Assembly: GCA_964489845.1 (NCBI GenBank)
Contig: CAZAZV010000015.1
Span: 1-13,576, forward strand
From: GWA1-54-12 sp964489845
GTDB lineage: Bacteria; Patescibacteriota; Minisyncoccia; UBA6257; GWB1-50-10
DNA: 13,576 nucleotides
Direction: 5' to 3'
The position numbers and the translations under genes were made by a program. The notes under the pieces were generated by a model. It did no database searches. It had not been told where the DNA came from and saw only the letters and a list, made by a program, of their open reading frames with translations. Positions 1 through 4,778 of the stretch are shown in pieces (positions within the stretch are counted from its first letter, which is position 1; each line of letters starts with the position of its first letter).

Positions 1-852
1 GTACTTGACCGCTGGATTTTGTCCCGATGCGGAGCAACCGTCGCCGCGGCGACGGAAGCGCTCGAGGCATACGACATCGGCGCTGCGGCACGCGCCACCC
101 AAGACCTCATCGACGACCTGTCGCGGTGGTATATCCGCCGCGCCCGTCCCCGGTTCCAGCGGCCCGCGAGCGAGGCGGACCACGCCTGCGCTTCCGCGAC
201 GCTCTGTGAGGCGCTGCTCATAACCTCTCGACTCATCGCTCCCTTTATGCCATTCCTCGCCGAAGGATTGTATCAGTCGCTTGGCGGACGCGCGGAGCGG
301 CAGCTTTCGGTGCATCTCGAGGATTGGCCGAAGCACGGAAAAGTTGACGCATCGCTTCTCGAAGATATGGCGCGCGCTCGGGCGCTCGCGCAGGCGGGAC
401 TTTCCCGCCGCGAGGCGGCGGGCATCAAGATTCGCCAGCCGCTCGCCTCGCTCACCGCGAAGGATGCGGCGCTTGCCGGCAAGGACGAATTTCTGAATAT
501 CGTGAAGGACGAGGTGAACGTCAGGCGCATCTTGTTCGACGAGGCGCTGCAGGAGGACGTCGTGCTCGATACCGCCCTGACGAACGAATTGCGCGACGAG
601 GGGATGCTCCGAGAACTCGTACGGTCCATTCAGGATTTGCGCAAGGATTCCGGATGCGAACCGGGGGATACCATTCGGGTTTCGGTCGAGAGCGACGCTC
701 CCGACGTGGAGCGCGTGGTGCGAAACTTCGGACAGGAGCTCGAGCGGAACGGTTCCGCCGTACTTGCCGCCGCACTCGCTCACGCCGACGGAGAAAAAAC
801 AATTCATCTCCTTGATGGCGACGTAACCGTTGTGAAAATCGAGAAACGGTAA
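1..852 (+). CDS. ileS: Isoleucyl-tRNA synthetase, C-terminal part (5' end outside window)
   Basis: Charges tRNA-Ile with isoleucine in the cytoplasm. The reading frame is open from the first base and begins with LDRWILSR, the conserved segment that opens the anticodon-binding helical domain of class I IleS, followed by RWYIRRARPRF, also typical of IleS. The stretch GIKIRQPLASLT (about residues 140-151 of this fragment) and the acidic tail ending in VVKIEKR fit the extra C-terminal domain of the archaeal/eukaryotic-like IleS type (DUF5915-like). The HIGH and KMSKS catalytic motifs would lie upstream, outside the window. The TAA stop is one base before the smpB start, so the two genes are almost certainly cotranscribed. 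The family call is firm; the subtype is inferred from the tail. Confidence 0.95.
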   Translation, partial: VLDRWILSRCGATVAAATEALEAYDIGAAARATQDLIDDLSRWYIRRARPRFQRPASEADHACASATLCEALLITSRLIAPFMPFLAEGLYQSLGGRAERQLSVHLEDWPKHGKVDASLLEDMARARALAQAGLSRREAAGIKIRQPLASLTAKDAALAGKDEFLNIVKDEVNVRRILFDEALQEDVVLDTALTNELRDEGMLRELVRSIQDLRKDSGCEPGDTIRVSVESDAPDVERVVRNFGQELERNGSAVLAAALAHADGEKTIHLLDGDVTVVKIEKR

Positions 853-853
853 C

Positions 854-1291
854 ATGCCCGTCCTTGCGGAAAACAGACGCGCCCGACACGATTACGAAAT
901 CCTGGAAACCCACGAAGCGGGTATCGCGCTCCGGGGGACCGAAGTAAAGTCGCTCATGACGCGGCGCGGCACCCTGCACGGTGCGTACGCCGTCATCCGC
1001 GGTTCTGAAGCGTGGCTCCTCAACATGGACATCCCCCCGTACCAGCCGAAAAACGTGCCGCCGGACTATGACGGGAAGCGAACCCGGAAATTGCTTCTTC
1101 ATGCGAGTGAACTGCGCAAGCTCATCGGCAGGACGAGCGAAAAAGGATTGACATTAGTGCCAGTTTCGTTGTATACTAGGAACGGCAAAATCAAAGTACT
1201 CCTTGGTTTGGGGAAAGCGAAGAACAAACGAGACAAGCGGGAAGTACTGAAGAAAAAAGAAGCGGAACGGGAGATGGGTCGAAGGAGGTAG
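854..1291 (+). CDS. smpB: SsrA-binding protein SmpB
   Basis: Small basic protein that binds the tRNA-like domain of tmRNA and brings it to stalled ribosomes for trans-translation. The 145-residue length is normal. Visible family hallmarks are ENRRARHDYEILE at the N terminus, the GIALRGTEVKSL strand, AWLLNMDIPPY, the R/K-rich RTRKLLLH segment, the LVPVSLY strand, and KVLLGLGKAKNKRDKRE leading into the charged tail that acts in the decoding centre. The start ATG follows the ileS stop by one base, and no better start exists. The gene lies about 150 bp upstream of ssrA, the RNA partner it serves. Its 3' part contains a near-consensus promoter (1148-1177) that could feed ssrA. Confidence 0.97.
   Translation: MPVLAENRRARHDYEILETHEAGIALRGTEVKSLMTRRGTLHGAYAVIRGSEAWLLNMDIPPYQPKNVPPDYDGKRTRKLLLHASELRKLIGRTSEKGLTLVPVSLYTRNGKIKVLLGLGKAKNKRDKREVLKKKEAEREMGRRR
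1148..1177 (+). promoter_or_regulatory. Near-consensus sigma70-type promoter inside smpB
   Basis: TTGACA at 1148-1153 is separated by 18 bp from TATACT at 1172-1177, giving a perfect -35 and a 5/6 -10. Transcription would begin near 1184, inside the smpB coding region. No comparable promoter is visible between smpB and ssrA, so this is the best candidate for a dedicated tmRNA promoter, making a precursor with a 5' leader of about 250 nt. A chance match inside coding sequence cannot be excluded. Confidence 0.5.
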
Positions 1292-1350
1292 CCCCTCGGC
1301 TTCGCTCGGGACGCTGCATTTTCTTCCAAATCGCTCACGCTCTTTGAGAA

Positions 1351-1403
1351 ACAAAAAGAGGAAGCCCCGCTATTACCTGTCGGTAAAGCGGGACCCTCTT
1401 TGT
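1351..1403 (+). terminator. Large imperfect hairpin between smpB and ssrA
   Basis: Three stem segments nest around a TGTC loop: TTACC/GGTAA (1373-1377 with 1382-1386), CCCGCT/AGCGGG (1366-1371 with 1387-1392) and AAAGAGG/CCTCTTT (1355-1361 with 1395-1401), with a one-base bulge and a small internal loop. The descending arm ends in a short T-rich stretch. It may terminate or attenuate ileS-smpB transcripts, or act as a processing stem in pre-tmRNA. The rest of 1292-1437 shows no gene. Confidence 0.45.
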
Positions 1404-1437
1404 CGTAGCAACTCACGTGCGTTCGTTGACGACAAAT

Positions 1438-1758
1438 GGGGGTGACAGGATTCGACGAGGATGCTTTGCTCGGAAGTCGCGGTTCGAGCCGATGAACTCG
1501 CAAAACTCATCACACACAAAATAGCTGCCAACAAAACGGCAACTCCCGCACTCGCATACGCGTAGTGCGGCGCCGGTACCCGAGAGCTTCATACGGTACG
1601 AACGGTGTTATATATGAAGCATCCGGTGCGCGAGCTGTTCTCTCTTGCGCGTCGGCACCATAAGAGAACGCTATAGGTTGCTTCCGCCTTAAGGAAGCTA
1701 TAACCGTAGAAGATTTTTGAGCTTGTCCCCGGATGGGGCTTCGATGCCCCCACCTCCA
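1438..1758 (+). ncRNA. ssrA: Transfer-messenger RNA (tmRNA)
   Basis: Rescues stalled ribosomes by acting first as an alanyl-tRNA and then as a short mRNA for a degradation tag. The 5' end GGGGGTGACAGGATTCGACG is the conserved tmRNA opening. GGGGGTG (1438-1444) pairs with CACCTCC (1751-1757) as a 7-bp acceptor stem with one G-U pair, and A1758 is the discriminator. The CCA end is not encoded: CAA follows. The T arm is GGGGC/GCCCC (1735-1739 with 1746-1750). The tag frame is 1500-1565. About 321 nt is slightly shorter than usual bacterial tmRNAs. It sits downstream of smpB and ends one base before a strong hairpin. Boundaries come from the acceptor pairing; I did not resolve the pseudoknots. 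Confidence 0.93.
1500..1565 (+). other. tmRNA tag-peptide reading frame
   Basis: Reading from GCA at 1500 gives a 21-residue tag that begins AKLITHKIAA and ends PALAYA before TAG at 1563-1565. A GCA alanine resume codon is the usual choice, and a small, nonpolar C terminus (LAYA) resembles the ALAA-type ends seen by ClpXP and FtsH-like proteases. The tag is about twice the length of the E. coli tag and rich in Lys/Thr. The stop is secure; the resume codon is inferred, and a start at one of the later Ala codons (1524 or 1527) would give a shorter tag. Confidence 0.7.
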
Positions 1759-1759
1759 C

Positions 1760-1802
1760 AAAATACACATACCCCCATTTAAATAGGGGGTATGTGTATT
1801 TT
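1760..1802. terminator. Long perfect hairpin directly after tmRNA
   Basis: The 17-nt arms AAAATACACATACCCCC (1760-1776) and its exact reverse complement (1786-1802) enclose a 9-nt AT loop. The distal arm ends in TATTTT, so it can work as an intrinsic terminator for ssrA; the arm symmetry also gives a T-run on the minus strand, so it may stop the minus-strand ABC transcript too. It starts two bases after the tmRNA discriminator and may mark the 3' processing site. Confidence 0.8.
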
Positions 1803-1808
1803 ATAGAA

Positions 1809-1934
1809 GGGGCATCGAAGGGAGGAGTGGGTCGGAGGGGAAGCAACCGCGTCCCCTCCGTGGAGGAGGTGATTCAGAACCGTGGGTTCTGAAAACGGAG
1901 CGAGCGAAGCGAGTGAGTGGGGAGATCTCCCCAC
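1809..1934. repeat. Cluster of inverted repeats between ssrA and the ABC gene
   Basis: No gene is visible here. Besides the inverted T-arm copy (1809-1820) there are three further hairpins: CGGAGGGGA/TCCCCTCCG (1833-1841 with 1852-1860, 10-nt loop), TTCAGAACC/GGTTCTGAA (1873-1881 with 1885-1893, 3-nt loop), and an 18-bp perfect palindrome centred on AGATCT (1917-1934). The last lies 10 bases past the ABC stop and may help end that transcript, although no T-run follows it on the minus strand. Confidence 0.65.
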
Positions 1935-1943
1935 CTCCACTGT

Positions 1944-3764
1944 TTATTGGTACCCCCTTGCCTGCAATTTGAAGAGGCGAGCGTAGAGCTCGTTGAGTTT
2001 CAAAAGGTCTTCGTGCCGGCCCAATTCCTTCAATTGTCCATTTTCCAGGACGCCGATTTTGGTGGCGTGTCGAACCGTTGAGAAGCGGTGAGAAATGAGA
2101 AGGACCGTTCGGTCGCTGGTCAATTTCTCTAGCCGGTCGAATATCTTTGCCTCTGCCTCTGTGTCGATTGAGGCCGTTGGTTCGTCCAGGATCAGAACGC
2201 GGGCGTCGCGGTAGAATGCTCGAGCAAGAGCCAACTTTTGCCATTGGCCGATGGAGGGCTCAATGCCGCCGGCGAATTCTTTCCCAAGCATTTGTTCGTA
2301 TTTTTTGTCCCACTCTTCGATAAAGGCAGATGCTTCACTTGCTTGAGCGGCCGACCTGACTTTGATGGGCGAGGTCGGTTCGCTTGTTCGGCCGATGGCA
2401 ATTGCTTCTTGAACGATAAAATAGTAGTGGGCATAGTCTTGAAAGAGCGCGCCGAGCAGATTGTACCAGCTCTCCAGATTAATTTCTTTCAAATCCCGGC
2501 CGCCGACGAGAATCCGACCGGCCGTCGGGTCATAGAACCGGCAGAGTAGCTTCACGAACGTGGTTTTGCCGGCGCCATTTGCGCCAACGAGGGCGACTTT
2601 CTCACCCGCTTCGATTGTTAGAGAGAAATCCTTCAGGGCTAGCGTGGTCGTTCCTGGATAGGCGAAACTGACACGATCGAACACGACGGCCGGCGTTTGG
2701 TTGGCTGGTAGGACAAAGCCGGAGGGGGGTCTGGTTAATGCCGGTGGGATGTCCAGTAGTCTGAAGACGTCCGTGACGAAAAGACTATCCTGATATTGTC
2801 GACCGAGGTTACCGAAAAGACCCGAGAGAGATTGTCTGAGGTTCGCAATTGATGCCAGCACGAAGACGAGCGTTCCGATTTGCAGGCCGCCGCGCACGAC
2901 CTCCCAAACGAAATAGGCCGAGGCGAACGCAATGGCGAGCTGGGCCATAACGAGCGCGACAATCTGCCAGCGTAGTTTTTTGCGCTCGTTTTTCTTTTCT
3001 TCCATCTGAAAGTTCCTGAACAACTCTCTGATCTGGGTCAGAAAATACTGGGTATTTTGGAAAAGTTTTAACTCGATGAGGGATGGCAATCGTTCGAAGT
3101 GTTGGTGCAAGTACCAATACCTCCGCCGATTTTCCGAGCGTTCCGAGTGAATGCTCCAAACATCCCGACCGTATCGCATCTCCACGGCCAACTCGGGCAG
3201 CGTCCCAACAAGGAGGATCAGAAAAACCCACCAACGAAAAATCAAAACGACCACCGCGGCGATAGCCACTTCGATGATATTTTGAATGATGAAAAATTGT
3301 CGGTCAGAGAAGCTTCGGAGACGCCACGTTCCTTCCTCTGTAATTCGGTTGAATAGATCTTGTTGTTTCGGGTCTTCGTGGACCGCCACGTCGATTTCTC
3401 CTTTTTTCTGAATTACTATCGTGTCGAACTTTTCCTCCATGACATACCAGAACAACTTAGAGAGGTAATCCTGAATTGAATAGAGCAGAGAGGGAATAAA
3501 GGTTGCTAGGACGAGAATTAGAACTAGGCCAGTGAGGTGCGGGCTAAAGGTGCCTGTCCCGGCCGACCGGACCAGAGCATTGATCAACAAACCACTCGAA
3601 CCGGACTGGAGGAATGGGGCTGCCGAGACGACGAGGAACACGAGAAAAAGGCCGATGATGACGCCTTTGTGTTCGTTCCAAATAAACCCGATCAGTCGGC
3701 GACCGTTTCGAAGCATTTCTCGGAAGATTGCCGGGGAAAACTCATTGAGATGTCCCTCTTCCAT
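1944..3764 (-). CDS. ABC transporter half-transporter (exporter type, fused permease and ATPase)
   Basis: A 606-residue MsbA/MdlB-like exporter subunit that would work as a homo- or heterodimer in the cytoplasmic membrane; the substrate is unknown. Hydrophobic segments at roughly residues 35-52, 76-96, 157-189 and 265-305 form the transmembrane domain. The ATPase domain has Walker A GANGAGKT (394-401), Q-loop FQDY (Q442), Walker B VLILDE (523-528), D-loop SID and switch His in ISHR (H559). The signature motif, normally LSGGQ, reads PSIGQ followed by WQK (503-510). No partner gene is adjacent. The gene is visibly AT-richer than the flanking genes and is paired with a transposase, suggesting transfer. 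The ATG at 3764 lies 11 bases from a clear -10 box, which supports this start. Confidence 0.93.
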   Translation of the reverse strand: MEEGHLNEFSPAIFREMLRNGRRLIGFIWNEHKGVIIGLFLVFLVVSAAPFLQSGSSGLLINALVRSAGTGTFSPHLTGLVLILVLATFIPSLLYSIQDYLSKLFWYVMEEKFDTIVIQKKGEIDVAVHEDPKQQDLFNRITEEGTWRLRSFSDRQFFIIQNIIEVAIAAVVVLIFRWWVFLILLVGTLPELAVEMRYGRDVWSIHSERSENRRRYWYLHQHFERLPSLIELKLFQNTQYFLTQIRELFRNFQMEEKKNERKKLRWQIVALVMAQLAIAFASAYFVWEVVRGGLQIGTLVFVLASIANLRQSLSGLFGNLGRQYQDSLFVTDVFRLLDIPPALTRPPSGFVLPANQTPAVVFDRVSFAYPGTTTLALKDFSLTIEAGEKVALVGANGAGKTTFVKLLCRFYDPTAGRILVGGRDLKEINLESWYNLLGALFQDYAHYYFIVQEAIAIGRTSEPTSPIKVRSAAQASEASAFIEEWDKKYEQMLGKEFAGGIEPSIGQWQKLALARAFYRDARVLILDEPTASIDTEAEAKIFDRLEKLTSDRTVLLISHRFSTVRHATKIGVLENGQLKELGRHEDLLKLNELYARLFKLQARGYQ

Positions 3765-3775
3765 AGAGTCTGTTT

Positions 3776-3795
3776 AATATAGCACAATATAGCAC
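3776..3795 (-). promoter_or_regulatory. Tandem extended -10 promoter elements of the ABC gene
   Basis: On the minus strand the 10-mer GTGCTATATT occurs twice head to tail (3795-3786 and 3785-3776), each giving an extended -10 of the form TGCTATATT. The nearer one ends 11 bases before the ATG at 3764, predicting a 5' leader of only about 4-5 nt. No good -35 box is visible. The second copy, 10 bp away, could be an alternative promoter or a binding site. Confidence 0.6.
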
Positions 3796-3798
3796 GGA

Positions 3799-3815
3799 GC
3801 TTTAAAACTTAAAGC
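3799..3815. repeat. Small inverted repeat upstream of the ABC promoter
   Basis: GCTTTAA and TTAAAGC flank an AAC centre, just upstream of the tandem -10 elements on the ABC sense strand. The position would suit an operator, but there is no direct evidence. The rest of 3816-3900 shows no feature I can support. Confidence 0.35.
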
Positions 3816-3900
3816 CCTATACGTTTTTACTGGAGCGCGGCAATCATTCGGGATTTTGTTCGAAATGAGTTCTGACTTTTTCCAACAAACACCACCAACC

Positions 3901-3942
3901 AATACAACATGCTCCATACTTGTGTATGGAGCATATTGTATT
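3901..3942 (-). terminator. Strong hairpin between the RAYT gene and the ABC promoter
   Basis: Arms of 19 nt (3901-3919 and 3924-3942), paired throughout with one G-T wobble, enclose a TTGT loop; the core is CTCCATAC/GTATGGAG. It lies 57 bases past the transposase stop on the minus strand and before the ABC promoter, so a role as transcriptional insulator or terminator is likely. No clean T-run follows, so termination efficiency is uncertain. Confidence 0.55.
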
Positions 3943-3944
3943 CA

Positions 3945-3971
3945 CATGTTAAACATTCAATGTTTAACATG
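3945..3971. repeat. REP-like palindrome, copy 1 (downstream of RAYT)
   Basis: Perfect palindrome with 13-nt arms, core arm ATGTTAAACATT, around a central C at 3958. Copies 2 and 3 have G at this centre on the same strand, so copy 1 is in opposite orientation to them. It lies about 28 bases past the RAYT stop. Confidence 0.9.
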
Positions 3972-3975
3972 ATGT

Positions 3976-3992
3976 TCGAGGCTTAGCCTCGA
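3976..3992. repeat. Short hairpin just after the RAYT stop
   Basis: TCGAGGC and GCCTCGA flank a TTA loop, 7 bases beyond the transposase stop and 4 bases from palindrome copy 1. It may be part of the same repeat unit or a weak terminator stem. On the minus strand no T-run follows. Confidence 0.5.
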
Positions 3993-3998
3993 GCGTTT

Positions 3999-4679
3999 TT
4001 ATTCAAGCAGCATATTTGCTTCCAGTGGTACTTCGCCTTGTCGGAGTTTTGCGGTGCTTGTTTCGACGAAGTCCCGGTATTGCGCCGGAGACGAGAATTG
4101 GTCGAGGAAAATATTCGGTTTAAGCAATTCTCCCCAGCGATTTTTACCGACGCAATCCTGATAACTCGACCACGGATATGAGATTTCTTTATTCTTCCAC
4201 TTTCCCAGTTCGTGCGGATTACGGTGAATATATGCCGAAAGATATTTAAGTTGCTCGTCGTTATCTACCGGTATTGCCCTGAACGCCCCTTGGAAAAGAT
4301 GCCCTCTTTTTGCGTACTTGGCGTTGAAGTATTTTGCATAACCGTTCTGTGCCCGCTGGAGATACTGCGATGCGCCGTTATTGCCGCCCTCCTGCAGGAG
4401 GAGGTGAAAATGATTCGGCATTATTACGAACCCGCTTAGCCCGACAATCTTTTTTCTTCCCATTTCATCTATGGTTGTTTCCGGTATGTTAAACATTGAA
4501 TGTTTAACATAATGAGAGATGTATCTCCCTAAGTTATGAAAGGGAACTGCGGCTTGATAGAAGAGTATATAGAAGAGAAATCGCGCATAGTCACGGCTGT
4601 CCATAAAGATCGTGCCCTTATCATTACTTCGGTTGCAGACGTGATAATACGAACCTTCCTTGAATTTAAATTTTCTCAT
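3999..4679 (-). CDS. REP-associated tyrosine transposase (RAYT), IS200/IS605-like Y1 HUH enzyme
   Basis: Single-strand DNA transposase of the Y1 family (226 residues), acting on hairpin-forming DNA. GSYYHVCNRSNDKGTIF (9-25) is the family's N-terminal strand. The HUH metal-binding motif is H90-F91-H92 within MPNHFHLLLQE. The nucleophile-bearing helix carries NGYAKYFNAKY (Y114/Y117), followed by RGHLFQGAFR, and the C-terminal part has YIHRNPHELG and PWSSYQD, all typical of RAYTs rather than of true IS200 TnpA. It is alone, without TnpB or IS605 ends, and is surrounded by three palindrome copies, one inside its own coding sequence (residues 57-65). The frame is intact. It is AT-richer than the neighbouring core genes. 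The substrate assignment to the palindromes is inference from RAYT biology. Confidence 0.93.
   Translation of the reverse strand: MRKFKFKEGSYYHVCNRSNDKGTIFMDSRDYARFLFYILFYQAAVPFHNLGRYISHYVKHSMFNIPETTIDEMGRKKIVGLSGFVIMPNHFHLLLQEGGNNGASQYLQRAQNGYAKYFNAKYAKRGHLFQGAFRAIPVDNDEQLKYLSAYIHRNPHELGKWKNKEISYPWSSYQDCVGKNRWGELLKPNIFLDQFSSPAQYRDFVETSTAKLRQGEVPLEANMLLE
4485..4511. repeat. REP-like palindrome, copy 2 (inside the RAYT coding sequence)
   Basis: Perfect palindrome with 13-nt arms around G4498, sharing the 12-nt core arms with the other copies. It is read through in frame as YVKHSMFNI, residues 57-65 of the transposase, between the strand-helix region and the HUH motif. The frame is not disturbed. 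Confidence 0.9.
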
Positions 4680-4685
4680 AGATAG

Positions 4686-4710
4686 ATGTTAAACATTGAA
4701 TGTTTAACAT
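4686..4710. repeat. REP-like palindrome, copy 3 (RAYT leader)
   Basis: Perfect palindrome with 12-nt arms around G4698, same sequence as copy 2 across 25 bases. It lies between the RAYT -10 box and its ATG, seven bases before the coding region, so it would overlap the transcription start and occupy the mRNA leader. Confidence 0.9.
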
Positions 4711-4712
4711 TT

Positions 4713-4721
4713 ATTATATCA
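4713..4721 (-). promoter_or_regulatory. Extended -10 promoter of the RAYT gene
   Basis: On the minus strand TGATATAAT is a perfect extended -10 (TGnTATAAT). Transcription would start near 4706, within palindrome copy 3. No convincing -35 is seen. Confidence 0.55.
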
Positions 4722-4733
4722 CTTTAAACTGAA

Positions 4734-4761
4734 GCGCGCTTCACTAGACAGCGAAGCGCGC
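4734..4761. repeat. Hairpin between the divergent RAYT and NUDIX genes
   Basis: GCGCGCTTC (4734-4742) and GAAGCGCGC (4753-4761) pair with a 10-nt loop that contains the -35 box of the following gene. It may be an operator or an insulator between the divergent promoters. Confidence 0.5.
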
Positions 4762-4772
4762 CTTTCCATAAT
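4745..4772 (+). promoter_or_regulatory. Promoter of the winged-helix/NUDIX gene
   Basis: TAGACA (4745-4750) and CATAAT (4767-4772) are 16 bp apart, each 5/6 to consensus. The start codon is 6 bases beyond the -10, so the transcript should begin at or very near the ATG (leaderless). Confidence 0.55.
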
Positions 4773-4778
4773 GAGGGT

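Larger units (their letters stand above)
1748..1940. repeat. 12-bp direct repeat of the tmRNA 3' end
   Basis: CCCCACCTCCAC occurs at 1748-1759, spanning the 3' acceptor strand of tmRNA, and again at 1929-1940, just beyond the ABC gene stop. The second copy is preceded by a TGGGG...CCCCA stem like the tmRNA T arm but with AGATCT in the loop instead of the TTCGA motif. In addition, the T-arm sequence CTTCGATGCCCC (1739-1750) recurs inverted at 1809-1820. This resembles a partial tmRNA-end duplication or an attachment-site scar, although only about 180 bp separate the copies. Confidence 0.6.

Noticed and set aside
521..1102. 193-residue minus-strand open frame over ileS/smpB
   Set aside because: Arg-rich shadow of two confident genes; no motif.
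1510..1846. Short minus-strand open frames over the tmRNA gene
   Set aside because: They lie within the structured RNA gene and its terminator; no supporting signal.
1748..1940. Proven tmRNA-integrated genomic island with attL/attR
   Set aside because: The direct repeats bracket only about 180 bp, and no integrase is visible; kept as a lead, not annotated as an island.
3945..4710. CRISPR array
   Set aside because: The repeats are palindromic, only three, spaced irregularly (about 500 and 175 bp) with coding sequence between them, and no cas gene is present.
3901..4712. Complete IS200/IS605 insertion sequence
   Set aside because: No TnpB, no distinct left and right end hairpins of an IS, and protein motifs fit a RAYT; the repeated palindromes are better explained as REP-like elements.
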